Positions 53,421 through 62,177 of a DNA stretch of 64,000 nucleotides are shown here, piece by piece. Position 1 is the first letter of the stretch; each line of letters starts with the position of its first letter. Origin of the DNA: Pseudomonas taiwanensis DSM 21245 (GTDB lineage Bacteria; Pseudomonadota; Gammaproteobacteria; Pseudomonadales; Pseudomonadaceae); NCBI RefSeq assembly GCF_000425785.1, contig NZ_AUEC01000012.1:124001-188000 (forward strand), in the 5' to 3' direction. The notes under the pieces were generated by a model, which was not told where the DNA came from, searched no databases, and saw only the letters and a list, made by a program, of their open reading frames with translations. The translations under genes were made by a program, and so were the position numbers.

Positions 53421-54317
53421 TTATTGATGTAATGCTCCTGCTGCTGTCGTCTTGATTACCTTGGTGATAATGGAAATGGTGTCCGAGCGCACGGCTGCAT
53501 GTTGCCAGAACATTGGTATATCGACGTATTTGCCCGGAATTATCTCGACAATCCGACCGGCATCCCGCGCTGCTTCGAACATACCTTGAGCGACTACACA
53601 CCAACCTAAGTTGCGCTCTGCAGCCTCAACAAAGCCCTTGATGTTGGGAAGGTAATGTACTGGAGGATTTATATTGAGCGAAGTCACAGTTCGGATGAAC
53701 GATGACTGGAGCATGTCCTTACGGTTGTAAGCAATGACAGGGGCCTTGGCAAAGCTTGTAGCATCTGCTCCATCAGAAAAGTAGTTTTTATAAGTCTTCG
53801 GGGATGCTATGGCGTGGTATCGCATGCACCCTAGAAAATGCACTTGGCAGCCTTGGAGGGCTTGAGCTTCTGAGGTGATGACTCCCAATGCAGCTCCGCT
53901 TTTCAAGAAGTCGAGTGTGTGGCCCTCATCATCTCGAAGTATGTCAAAGAGATAGCCGTGCTCTTGGTGAAGGGCAGCTAAAGCGGAGATGAGCCAGGTG
54001 GAAAGCGAGTCATCGTTCACCGCTATTGGAATCGAGGATGAGAAAGCCGTACTGCTGGATCCAGGCAGAAAGTCGGCCAAGGCCTCTGCTTCTATGAGCT
54101 GCATGGGGCGTACCCTGCGCAGTAAACGTTCGCCGGCAGGGGTAGGGCGACAGGGTATCTCGCGAACGATGAGTACCTGGCCGAGCCTATCTTCAAGAGC
54201 TTTTATGCGCTGGGATATTGCGGAAGGGGTAACCGATAGGCGGTAGGCTGCTTTCTCGAAGCTTGCCTCCTCTAGAACGGTGATGAATGCTGTGATCTGC
54301 GGGTGTACTAGGTTCAT
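53421..54317 (-). CDS. ArgP/LysG-type LysR regulator, copy 2
   Basis: A 298-residue LysR regulator of the ArgP subgroup: HPQITAFITVLEEASFEKAAYRL, SAISQRIKALEDRLGQVL and REIPCRPTPAG. It is a paralogue of the copy at 22681. It is divergent from a 30-codon ORF (138 bases away), and a LysE exporter gene lies beyond. In E. coli, ArgP activates the LysE-family arginine/canavanine exporter ArgO; the analogous pairing here is likely. Confidence 0.84.
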   Translation of the reverse strand: MNLVHPQITAFITVLEEASFEKAAYRLSVTPSAISQRIKALEDRLGQVLIVREIPCRPTPAGERLLRRVRPMQLIEAEALADFLPGSSSTAFSSSIPIAVNDDSLSTWLISALAALHQEHGYLFDILRDDEGHTLDFLKSGAALGVITSEAQALQGCQVHFLGCMRYHAIASPKTYKNYFSDGADATSFAKAPVIAYNRKDMLQSSFIRTVTSLNINPPVHYLPNIKGFVEAAERNLGWCVVAQGMFEAARDAGRIVEIIPGKYVDIPMFWQHAAVRSDTISIITKVIKTTAAGALHQ

Positions 54318-54455
54318 GCTGACCCCAGGATTAGCTTGGCTTAACCTAGGTAAGATTTTATAGCTTTTCTAAAGACTTGCCATTGGCTAGCCTGATTTCG
54401 GTCAAGCAAATGTTGGTTTGTAGACGAAATTCTTACACTTGCAACAGGTAACTCT

Positions 54456-54548
54456 ATGAAGACTAAATTTCAAAACTTCTGGAACGCGCTAATGATCTGC
54501 TCCGCTGCTTGGGGCGAGTACAATAAAAGGAATTTCGGTAAGCGTTGA
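54456..54548 (+). CDS. 30-residue small protein with its own terminator
   Basis: An ATG at 54456, preceded by AGGTAAC, opens 30 codons ending at 54548. The peptide starts MKTKFQNFWNALMICS, has a short aromatic-hydrophobic core (Trp9, Trp19) and ends in a basic tail KRNFGKR. An 11-base-pair intrinsic terminator with eight T follows 20 bases later. It is divergent from the ArgP-like regulator. Together these features indicate a separate short transcript. Its role is unknown: a small membrane-associated protein or an amino-acid-sensing leader are options. Confidence 0.6.
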   Translation: MKTKFQNFWNALMICSAAWGEYNKRNFGKR

Positions 54549-54568
54549 TGGACTCGACGTTTCCACGG

Positions 54569-54601
54569 AGGCTGCACATGTCAATGTGTAGCCTTTTTTT
54601 T
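54569..54601 (+). terminator. Intrinsic terminator of the 30-residue ORF
   Basis: AGGCTGCACAT-GTCA-ATGTGTAGCCT (one G-T pair) followed by eight T. Confidence 0.93.
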
Positions 54602-54877
54602 GTGCATTTTATTAGGTTGTCGGGTTTTTAATGAGGGTTTGGCTGATGTAAGTTTATAAACTAAATTTCTTTTCTGCTCTTTGAGGTTCTTAAGCTCTCG
54701 GTCGGCGGGTGACGGTAATGTGTCATGCTGCCTGTGCGACTCACTTCTTTGTGGGCATAGTAGGAGCCCCAGTGGTGGGGCTTGGTTGTTTTTGCTGGCT
54801 TTAGCTTGGCAGACCCTTAGTTAGGGTGAGCTAAATTGTAGAGCAGAAGCTAAGGCAATTTAGTCATGGATAAGGCC
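54602..54877. other. Gap with a second plus-strand hairpin
   Basis: AGCCCC-AGTGGT-GGGGCT followed by TGGTTGTTTTT (about 54766-54795) looks like a plus-strand terminator with no gene before it. That raises the possibility of a small RNA in 54610-54795, but no clear promoter was found. Confidence 0.3.
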
Positions 54878-55513
54878 TCAGAAACGAGTAAACAGTAACT
54901 TTAACCCAGCAGCTCCAAATACCATGGCCAGAGAGCCTTCAATGAGGCGGCGGGCACGCTGGTAGGCGCGAATCATTGGTGCGGTCGAAAAGACAATCGC
55001 ATAACCACAGAAAATTGTGACACTTAGGAGTGCGCAGCCTGTGAGGATGATAACTACGGTTGATTGTGAGGCTTCTGCACCCAGGCCCAAGCTCATGGTT
55101 GCAATCCAACCCAGGAGAGCTTTGGGGTTGGTCAGATGCATCAGGAGGCCTCGTTGATAAAGCTGCAGTCCAGATGCTCTCCGTGGAGCGCTAGCCCCAT
55201 TAGCAAGCTGCTCATCGGTCTTCAACGCGGATCGAGCTGCTTTGAACCCCAGGTACAACAGATAAGCCCCGCCCAAAATCTTCATGATCACCAGAGCGTG
55301 AGCATATTTTGCCAGCACTGCTGATATCCCTGTGGCTGCCAAGCTTCCCCAGAACAGTGATCCGCTTACCACGCCGGCAGCAAGGCTCAGAGCTGATTTG
55401 CGCCCATCCTGCATAGCTACCCCCATTATCCGCATGTTGCTTGGCCCTGGGCTCGCGGCACCGATGATGTAGACCAAGAAAACTAGCAACAGGTGGTGCA
55501 GATCAGCTTGCAT
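54878..55513 (-). CDS. LysE/RhtB-family amino acid exporter
   Basis: A 211-residue exporter with about six helices and the family motif GAASPGPSNMRIMG near residues 19-32. LysE/ArgO members export Lys, Arg and canavanine; RhtB members export homoserine and threonine. The start at 55513 (MQADLHH) fits the family. An ATG at 55558 also exists, but it overlaps the TTGACC-N5-GGTCAA operator. Regulation by the ArgP-like protein or the XRE-cupin protein is plausible. Confidence 0.84.
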   Translation of the reverse strand: MQADLHHLLLVFLVYIIGAASPGPSNMRIMGVAMQDGRKSALSLAAGVVSGSLFWGSLAATGISAVLAKYAHALVIMKILGGAYLLYLGFKAARSALKTDEQLANGASAPRRASGLQLYQRGLLMHLTNPKALLGWIATMSLGLGAEASQSTVVIILTGCALLSVTIFCGYAIVFSTAPMIRAYQRARRLIEGSLAMVFGAAGLKLLFTRF

Positions 55514-55556
55514 GATGGCCTCGCGTGGGGCGGTTAGGTCTGTAACTATAGATTTC

Positions 55557-55578
55557 ATTGACCGATACGGTCAATATA
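55557..55578 (-). promoter_or_regulatory. TATATTGACC-type operator (site 4)
   Basis: On the minus strand, TATATTGACCGTATCGGTCA contains the near-perfect palindrome TTGACCGTATCGGTCAA. TATATT may be the -10 of the lysE promoter, so a bound repressor would block initiation. It is related to sites 1-3 (20254, 24254, 31606). Confidence 0.6.
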
Positions 55579-55760
55579 ACGACCTTAAAGCTGACAGGGA
55601 ATGTGCAGCCAGCTGGATCAGGCGGTACCAGGACGAGCTGGATGCCTAGCGGTCTTGGTGATTTCTTGGTGCAGCACATTTCCTAAGGCACCTCAGCCTT
55701 GTGGTGGGTGAGTCTGGCTGCCGTGCCCAAGGATCGTGTTTAAAGACTCAAGAGTTGCTC

Positions 55761-56972
55761 ATGCCTAGCCGAACAAAGATTCCCCTCACGGTATACCTCC
55801 TCGGGCTCACCATTTTTACCCTGATCACCGGTGAGTTCATGGTGGCTGGCATCATGCCAGCCCTTGCTGAAGCGTTTTCAGTAAGCCTTGCAAAGGTCGG
55901 TAACCTGATAGCCTTTCATCCACTTGGTATGGCTCTGGGAGGCCCACCCCTGGCGGTGCTACTGATAGCAGGCGGAGTTGGCAACAAACGTGCGTTGGTG
56001 TGTTTGTTGGCCTTGTTCGTCATTGCTTCGTCGATGGCAGCCGCTGCTCAAAATTATGAAGTATTGCTGTTGGCACGGGTTGTCATGGGGGTTGCAACCT
56101 CTGCATGCATGGGCCTTTGCATGACGATCTGTGCTGGCCTTGTAAGTCTTGAGTCCAGAGGGCGTGCAGTGTCGATAGTGCTAGCAGGCTTGATGCTTTC
56201 GCCTGTGGCCGGCGTTCCGCTCACCAATTTTGTCGAGCACATGTACGGATGGCGTGCGAGTTCCTGGATTGTGGCGGGGCTATCGCTGATCTGTACCTTA
56301 CTGGTTGCGCTATGGGTATCTGACGCGCAGTCCAGTGATCAACCTGTACTACGGTTGCAGATGCGGAGCCTCAAGAGCATTAGTCTCTGGGGAGCCTATT
56401 TCACCAGTGGTTGTATTATCGGCGCGACCTTTGCGGCGTTCAGCTACATCACCCCGATTCTCATCGAGGAGGTGGGAGTGTTGCCGAGTTCTGTTGCACC
56501 TCTCCTAGTCCTGTATGGGCTCGGAAATGTGATCGGCAACACTGTAATTGGGCGGATTGCAGACCGTTACACCTTCCAGGCGCTGGGGTGGGGATTAGTT
56601 TTACTCATTTTAGCATTAGGCGGCTTTGCTCTTGCCGGAGATCTCCGCTGGCTCAATCTTGGTTGCTTCTTGGCCTTTGGGTTTACAGGAGTGGCTCTCA
56701 ATCCGGCAATGGTTGCACGGGTAATGAAGGCTGCTGAGCCACATGCGCTTGTAAATACCCTCCACACTTCAATAATTACTGGTGGCTTGGCTTTTGGCAG
56801 CTGGGCTGGCGGAGAGGCAATTGATGCTGGGTTCGGCCTGCGCGCCCCACTATGGGTGGGTGTAGGAATGGCTTCACTGGGTCTTGCGAGCCTTGTGCTG
56901 CCCATTTTGAAGCAGCGCTCAGAGAGACTTCGAACAGAAGCAAAATCTGGCAGCTGCAGCTTTGTCGAGTAG
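55761..56972 (+). CDS. MFS exporter (DHA1 family, AraJ/PbuE-like)
   Basis: A 403-residue transporter with 12 helices. Features are LLGLTIFTLITGEFMVAGIMPALAEAF at the start and RVVMGVATSACMG in helix 4-5, typical of DHA1 drug or metabolite exporters. The ATG at 55761 (MPSRTKIPL) is chosen; an upstream start at 55701 adds non-family residues. It is 74 bases before the DapA-like gene in the same direction. Confidence 0.82.
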   Translation: MPSRTKIPLTVYLLGLTIFTLITGEFMVAGIMPALAEAFSVSLAKVGNLIAFHPLGMALGGPPLAVLLIAGGVGNKRALVCLLALFVIASSMAAAAQNYEVLLLARVVMGVATSACMGLCMTICAGLVSLESRGRAVSIVLAGLMLSPVAGVPLTNFVEHMYGWRASSWIVAGLSLICTLLVALWVSDAQSSDQPVLRLQMRSLKSISLWGAYFTSGCIIGATFAAFSYITPILIEEVGVLPSSVAPLLVLYGLGNVIGNTVIGRIADRYTFQALGWGLVLLILALGGFALAGDLRWLNLGCFLAFGFTGVALNPAMVARVMKAAEPHALVNTLHTSIITGGLAFGSWAGGEAIDAGFGLRAPLWVGVGMASLGLASLVLPILKQRSERLRTEAKSGSCSFVE

Positions 56973-57046
56973 AAGTCAGCCAGTGGGGTATCGGGCTTAG
57001 TTCTTCATACTCCTGTGTGTATTTGGATCAATGAGAGGTAACTGGT

Positions 57047-57940
57047 ATGTTCACTGGCTTGAGTGCTTTTCCATTAACCCCAATGAGCGAGGATCAAATC
57101 GATGAAGCGTCATACGTTCATTTGATCTCGCGGCTCGTCAGGGCTGGGGTTGACTCGATAGGGGCATTAGGCTCGACTGGCAGCTATGCCTATCTTTCGC
57201 GAGGTGATAGAGCACGCTTGGCAAAGCTAGCCGTTGAACATGCTGAGTCCACGCCTGTAATGGTGAGCATTGGCTCTTTACGTACAAAGCACGTCTTGGA
57301 GCTGGCTGAGGATGCTCAGAAAGCAGGGGTGAGTGGTGTTCTACTAGCCCCTGTGTCGTACCAGGTACTTAATGATTCTGAGGTGTTCGAACTCTATAGA
57401 AGCGTGACTTCAAACTTATCTGTGCCTCTCTGTGTATATGATAATCCTGGGACTACCCATTTCACCTTCTCAGATGATCTGCATGCTCGTATTGCCCAAT
57501 TGCCTAACGTTTGCTCGATTAAGATCCCAGGAGTGCCTGCATCACACTCTGAAGCCCAAGCGCGTGTCGAACGCCTACGTGCAGTAATTCCGGCACATGT
57601 GAGCATTGGCGTCAGTGGAGATGCCTCTGCTGCCACCGGCCTCAATGCTGGATGCGAAGCTTGGTACTCGGTGATTGGTGGCTTGTTCCCTGAGACAGCA
57701 CTGGCCATCACACGTGCAGCCCAGCGCGGCGACGCAGAGGAGGCACAGCGCCTCTCAAGTCAGCTGCTGCCACTTTGGCAGCTGTTTGGCCGTTGCGGCG
57801 GGAGCTTGAGGGTGGTGGCAGCAGCCGCGGAGCTGCTCAACCTGGTTTCTGCTCCTAGCCTTCCTTTGCCTTTGAAGAGTGCAGAGGGGCAGGTTCGGGA
57901 AGATCTGAAAAACCTGCTTAAACTTCTTGATCTGAGATAG
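57047..57940 (+). CDS. DapA-family protein, copy 2 (divergent)
   Basis: A 297-residue (beta/alpha)8 protein. The Schiff-base Lys is present in CSIKIPGV, and the Tyr in VYDNPGTTHF, but the pyruvate loop GTTGE reads GSTGS. It is more divergent than the copy at 47833 and probably acts on another 2-oxo acid or runs an aldol cleavage. It forms a probable operon with the MFS exporter. Confidence 0.78.
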   Translation: MFTGLSAFPLTPMSEDQIDEASYVHLISRLVRAGVDSIGALGSTGSYAYLSRGDRARLAKLAVEHAESTPVMVSIGSLRTKHVLELAEDAQKAGVSGVLLAPVSYQVLNDSEVFELYRSVTSNLSVPLCVYDNPGTTHFTFSDDLHARIAQLPNVCSIKIPGVPASHSEAQARVERLRAVIPAHVSIGVSGDASAATGLNAGCEAWYSVIGGLFPETALAITRAAQRGDAEEAQRLSSQLLPLWQLFGRCGGSLRVVAAAAELLNLVSAPSLPLPLKSAEGQVREDLKNLLKLLDLR

Positions 57941-57956
57941 CTTGGATTGCATAGGG

Positions 57957-57977
57957 CGCCCCGCATTATGCGGGGCG
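57957..57977. terminator. Perfect 10-bp hairpin between converging genes
   Basis: CGCCCCGCAT-T-ATGCGGGGCG, located between the DapA-like and DinB-like stop codons. There is no T run on either side. Confidence 0.6.
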
Positions 57978-57984
57978 ATACGAG

Positions 57985-58467
57985 TTATCGGTTAAGATAG
58001 GAAGTAAAGTTGGATTTCCAGCCCTTTAGGAAGTCTTTTGGAAAAATGCCGGCCACTTGGCTTTTGTGTAGTAGTCCGTGGGTGATCAGGTGGGTTAGGA
58101 TTTGTTCTCTTGTCATGTTGCCATCATCGCCATCCATGAAGGTAAATGAAATCCTTTCTTGGAGTTCGTGGGCGGTTATGTTTTTGACGTAGTCTAATAG
58201 CCACTTGTTAGTGTTGCGGAAGTCTTGTTCGAGCTCACCAATATCTTGCTCCTCATCTGTGACGGTGGAAGTGAATTCGGTTGAGGTTCCAGTGAGCCTG
58301 GATATGAAGATTTTATCGACGATGTTGATATGGGCTAGATAGTAGAGGCCTTCTTTTAATTCGGCAGGGTGATTATGTATGTCTGCTGTTAAAAGGCAGT
58401 CAAAAATTTTACCTTCTGACCAGCTTTTGTATTCAAATAGCTCCACTAATAGGTTTGAGGCGAACAT
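57985..58467 (-). CDS. DinB-family protein, copy 2
   Basis: A 160-residue paralogue of the protein at 23695, with the same length and shared segments (FEYKSWSEGKIF; LAHINIVDKIF; HGLLHKSQVAG). The metal-binding His positions are kept. CTGGAGGAATT precedes the ATG, a strong site. A TTGAC-N6-GTCAA palindrome lies 165 bases upstream. Function is unknown; occurrence of two copies inside the island suggests a shared role with the ArgP or Lrp duplicates. Confidence 0.77.
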   Translation of the reverse strand: MFASNLLVELFEYKSWSEGKIFDCLLTADIHNHPAELKEGLYYLAHINIVDKIFISRLTGTSTEFTSTVTDEEQDIGELEQDFRNTNKWLLDYVKNITAHELQERISFTFMDGDDGNMTREQILTHLITHGLLHKSQVAGIFPKDFLKGWKSNFTSYLNR

Positions 58468-58999
58468 AATTCCTCCAGTTGTTAATCGCGGGGTATAATT
58501 TCTGTGGGCCGCTATGTCCGTTGGTGCACAAGAAATTATGCTTTCCTCGGGTGTCGGCTTTCCGTTTGTGCAGTCGGGCAGGCTTTACTCATCCATCAGT
58601 GCCTGTGCCGTTAAATTAATAGTTGATGAATTTGACTTAACTGTCAACCTGATATGTTGATTTTAGGATATACAGGTACTTTGCATTAGTCTCTCAGATT
58701 TTCTGAGTCTGAGTTATTGGGTGAGCAGCTTGATAGCATGTACAAGCAATGTGCTCGCACAAAAAAGCTGATTGCCATCTGTATATGAGCAATCAGCAAG
58801 TTTAGTATTTTGATTGGGGTGTAGAGTGATAAGGGGGTCTTATGTGGGGGATGAAAACGATTTTCTTGGTTTGCGGGGGGACTCCTCCAATTCTCAGCCG
58901 TTGCTGACAAGAGCACATCCAGGCGCAGTATCCCGGCTTCGTCATTATTGAATTATCTCGTTGATGGGCATTCAGACTATAAGTGGCAGGGGAGGCGGA
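58468..58999. other. Intergenic region with TTGAC-N6-GTCAA palindrome
   Basis: About 530 bases without a supported gene. TTGACTTAACTGTCAA at 58632-58647 is a perfect palindrome and may be a fifth, diverged member of the TTGAC operator family. GGGGAGGCGG at the right end is the ribosome binding site of the next gene. Confidence 0.4.
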
Positions 59000-59341
59000 A
59001 TGCGTATTCGAGGGGATGTATTTTGGGGCTGGGTTGATCCAGTGCTGCATCATCGGACGCATGGGGAGGTGCTGGACGATGGTACGGTAATAGATGTCCA
59101 GGTCAGGCTCTCACGGACTCGGCAGACTCAGCTGTTCATTGGTGTCTATAGGGGTTGCGGGATGGCTTTGTATGAAGAGGCTTTCGACTCTCGACCAGGC
59201 GAATCTTTGAGTCGAGCTTTGGTATGGGGTGTAGTGCGAGGTATGGGCAGATTACGGGGGGAAGAATTCCATGAATACAAAGCTTGTCAATGCGATACGG
59301 GAGCAGATGAGAGAACGGGCTCTGGCCGCTCGCGCTGGTAA
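59000..59341 (+). CDS. Unrecognised 113-residue protein
   Basis: A strong GGGGAGGCGGA site precedes the ATG at 59000. The protein starts MRIRGDVFWGWVDP and is beta-rich with aromatic residues; the end, past residue 95, is polar and probably disordered. It overlaps the next gene by 71 bases in another frame. The pair looks like a conserved Pseudomonas island cassette, but I know no function. Confidence 0.5.
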   Translation: MRIRGDVFWGWVDPVLHHRTHGEVLDDGTVIDVQVRLSRTRQTQLFIGVYRGCGMALYEEAFDSRPGESLSRALVWGVVRGMGRLRGEEFHEYKACQCDTGADERTGSGRSRW

Positions 59342-59690
59342 GGGCTATCTGATCCTGTTTATCAGTCAATCCTCATTAAAAGGCTACTCGGGTGATCAAA
59401 TGCAACGAGCTGATGACGCCCTCAAGCAAATGGCTCTTTCGGAGGATTTTCAAGCAATCGGCCTTGAGATCCAACGAAGGATGTTGCGTCCTGACTCGCT
59501 GCCCAGCGATATCGTTGGCCCCGATGCGGGCTTGTATGTCCGCTTTGTGTGGCAACTGGTACCGTCGGCCTCCAGCCAGCTTGAGCACGTTTCCCGGTCT
59601 GCTCAAGCGTGTTTCAAGCAGGCCCAAGTTGACGCAGTAGACGTAACTAGGGATCTTGAAAGGATATTCTTGCTGGTTTACGGCGACTAA
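59271..59690 (+). CDS. Unrecognised 139-residue helical protein
   Basis: It begins inside the previous gene, with GGGGGGAAG upstream of the ATG. It is helical and soluble; LVNAIREQMRERALAARAGKGYLILFISQ and a C-terminal helix LERIFLLVYGD stand out. No family is recognised. The overlap implies coupled translation with the upstream gene. Confidence 0.5.
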   Translation: MNTKLVNAIREQMRERALAARAGKGYLILFISQSSLKGYSGDQMQRADDALKQMALSEDFQAIGLEIQRRMLRPDSLPSDIVGPDAGLYVRFVWQLVPSASSQLEHVSRSAQACFKQAQVDAVDVTRDLERIFLLVYGD

Positions 59691-59804
59691 CTCCGGCTAC
59701 TTGTCGGGGTAGATGAGGGCGGTGCCGAAGCCGGCGCGCGGAGACACCGTAATCAGTGTGGATAGGGGAGGAAAGCTCTCCCCTCAGCGCACAGACCAGA
59801 TCCA

Positions 59805-60692
59805 CTAAGCGATGAACGATCGAGGGCATTCGGAAGCGAGCTTACGTCCCATCGGGCTGGCTTTGAAGGTAGCCAGTTCACACGCCATTCTCAGCATGGA
59901 CTCTACCCGCTCCGCCCGCATTCCTTTGCTTCCCGCTTGTTCCAAGTGAAGAGCCAACATCTCTGTCAGGTCATGGCCTCGGCTGAGCGCCCAGGGTTTG
60001 GTGTTGGCCTTTTCTATTTTCTCAGCCTCTTCGAGCAGGTCTTCGACATAGTTTTTGTTGTTCGACCAGTACGGTAGTTGGGCTTCAAATGCTTTCTGGT
60101 CGATGACAAGGTTCCGTGCGTCGAAAAAGGGTTCTATCTCAAAACTGTTCAGGATGCTGGAGGAAAGTTTAAACGCCTTGACGGTAACAATATCTGCAGC
60201 GCGCAGGGAACCAAGGTAGCGAGATGCAGCCTCCAGCTTGCGTTTGATATCCGGTGCGCTAGCCCGATCAATGCCGTGGTTGATCAGTACCTTCTCCAAT
60301 GCGCCATTGTTGATCAAGAATGCTTCCAGGTCATTGTACTCAACCAACGATTTATGATGGCAGAATGCATTGTAGATGAAGCGCGGATCGCTGATCATTT
60401 TGACACCGGCAACATTGTCAAAGTCAACGTCGGCGAAGAAGAAAAGCTCAAGATCGCTGTAGTGTGGATGTTTGGACGCTTGGTAGATTTTTTCTACAAG
60501 CTCTTTGCCACGCATCCCGGCAAACCGGATGCTAGCACCTTCCTTACACCATTGTTCAAGGAAGAACTTATCGGTCACTCCCTCTACGACAATGGTCTGC
60601 TCTCCCTTGGATTTGAACATCAACTTGGCGGTATTCAACAAGTTGGTTGGATTGCACTGTGCATCACGAAGTCGACTCATCAGGTTTCCCAT
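59805..60692 (-). CDS. ariB: DUF4435 TOPRIM-like nuclease, PARIS AriB-like
   Basis: A 295-residue protein with the TOPRIM-type acidic residues of DUF4435: Glu37 in TIVVEGVTDKFFLEQW, then Asp88 and Asp90 in FFFADVDFD. Its start lies 2 bases after the stop of the AAA ATPase gene, so the two are coupled. The pair AAA ATPase plus DUF4435 is the hallmark of PARIS, an abortive anti-phage system in which AriA holds AriB until a phage anti-restriction protein triggers its release; AriB then cuts tRNA. Other AAA-TOPRIM pairs exist, so the system name is probable rather than certain. Confidence 0.68.
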   Translation of the reverse strand: MGNLMSRLRDAQCNPTNLLNTAKLMFKSKGEQTIVVEGVTDKFFLEQWCKEGASIRFAGMRGKELVEKIYQASKHPHYSDLELFFFADVDFDNVAGVKMISDPRFIYNAFCHHKSLVEYNDLEAFLINNGALEKVLINHGIDRASAPDIKRKLEAASRYLGSLRAADIVTVKAFKLSSSILNSFEIEPFFDARNLVIDQKAFEAQLPYWSNNKNYVEDLLEEAEKIEKANTKPWALSRGHDLTEMLALHLEQAGSKGMRAERVESMLRMACELATFKASPMGRKLASECPRSFIA

Positions 60693-60694
60693 CC

Positions 60695-61990
60695 TTAGGA
60701 ATGTTGGGTATACAGCTCAGCCAGCTCTACGGTGTCATCCCAACGATGGCCAATCACCATGGGCGAGTGGGTCGCGACGACGGTCGAGAATCCATTGATT
60801 TCACGGATACTCTCCAGGATGTCCAGGAATTTCTCCTGCCACTCAGGGTGGAACGAGATCTCTGGCTCATCAATCAAGACCAGTGAGCCAGGCTCCGTCT
60901 TGAACACCAGCTTACCCAGGATGACCAGAAGGTGCTGTTCGCCTGACGACAGAGCTGCCAGTGACAGGGGGTCTTTCTCTCCATCTTTGGCCCGGATTAC
61001 GATCCCTCCGTCTGCCGACGGCCAGGCTGTCGTGAACGCGAATAGCGAGTTGATCGATTTCGTAAAGACTTCGAGTTTGTTTGCAACTGGAGCAAGCTCC
61101 GAGAACTTATGGTGGATGTCATCCAGGTAAGTCTTGAGAACGACCCGGGTGGCGTAGTCGCTGATCTCTGTCTGGTTACTCAGGTGTGTGGTTGAGCTGT
61201 CCTTGGGGAGCAATCCCAGTCGTTTATACCGTGACTCATGATGCTGGACTGCCGCAATCGACTCCTTGATTGAGTCTTCTGAAGGGGCTTCCCCCGACTT
61301 GAGGGAGTCGATGATGCGAGCCGGAAAGCTGGTCTCCTTCTCACGACCGATCTTGAACTGGTTACGAATGGTGTCCTTGATCAGTTCGGCGATGTCGCGC
61401 GCGATCAGTGTCACCATCGACGAATGGGCGGATGGATTTTCGCCCTCTTTGAGTCTGTTCGTCGGAATTGAATAGATGGACAACTGTGCACGCAAATCTT
61501 CAACCCAGTCGATCGCGCGGAATCGGTGGCGGAGATTGCTTTTGCCACCATACCTTGCCAGCACTTCGTGTCGTTCCAGAATTTCACCAGAAACGTCATG
61601 TTTCCACGTGGTGTAGCCGATCCGGGTCAGGAAGTTCAGCTCGCGCTCGATGAAGTAAATGCTTTCATCGATGTTGTCCTCGAACGGGTCGCCTAGCTTG
61701 GCAAATTTGCTCCCGCGCGAGAATGAAACCATTTGTTTGCTTTTGTCTTCAAGCGTCTTGTAAATGGTGAGGGGGTGGCCTTCCGAGAAGGTGAACTCAA
61801 TGATGGAGTAGTTTTCGCGGATGAAATAGTAATAGTCGCCAGATGCGAAATTTTGCAGGATCCGAAGAATGGTTGACTTACCGTAACCGTTCGGCGCAGT
61901 AATAATGGTATTACCGCTTGGCGGATCCAGATTGATCTCGTAATCAAAACGACCAAAGAGTTTCTCGGCTCTGAATTTTACAATGCGCAT
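60695..61990 (-). CDS. ariA: ABC-type AAA ATPase, PARIS AriA-like
   Basis: A 431-residue ATPase. Walker A is TAPNGYGKST (residues 31-40); the signature LSSGEQHLLVILG, Walker B SLVLIDEPEISFHP and H-loop VVATHSPMV lie in the C-terminal third. The central region is helical and divergent, as in AAA_15/AAA_21 defence ATPases. The ATG at 61990 follows GGGAATATTG. It is divergent from the methyltransferase gene. Together with the DUF4435 gene it forms a likely PARIS system. Confidence 0.7.
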   Translation of the reverse strand: MRIVKFRAEKLFGRFDYEINLDPPSGNTIITAPNGYGKSTILRILQNFASGDYYYFIRENYSIIEFTFSEGHPLTIYKTLEDKSKQMVSFSRGSKFAKLGDPFEDNIDESIYFIERELNFLTRIGYTTWKHDVSGEILERHEVLARYGGKSNLRHRFRAIDWVEDLRAQLSIYSIPTNRLKEGENPSAHSSMVTLIARDIAELIKDTIRNQFKIGREKETSFPARIIDSLKSGEAPSEDSIKESIAAVQHHESRYKRLGLLPKDSSTTHLSNQTEISDYATRVVLKTYLDDIHHKFSELAPVANKLEVFTKSINSLFAFTTAWPSADGGIVIRAKDGEKDPLSLAALSSGEQHLLVILGKLVFKTEPGSLVLIDEPEISFHPEWQEKFLDILESIREINGFSTVVATHSPMVIGHRWDDTVELAELYTQHS

Positions 61991-62177
61991 CAATATTCCC
62001 TTTGAGCTGTATTCGCAACCCTGCCGAACACCTTGGGCTGTGTTGGCAAAAAGCCATGATGATGCTCAGTATAACCCTTCCAAGAGTACTGGGAATACGG
62101 TCTCAAGCCGCTTTGTGCCGTCAGGAATGGCGCTCGGGCCAATTGACATCATCGTCACTTTTGACGATGATCAAGTC

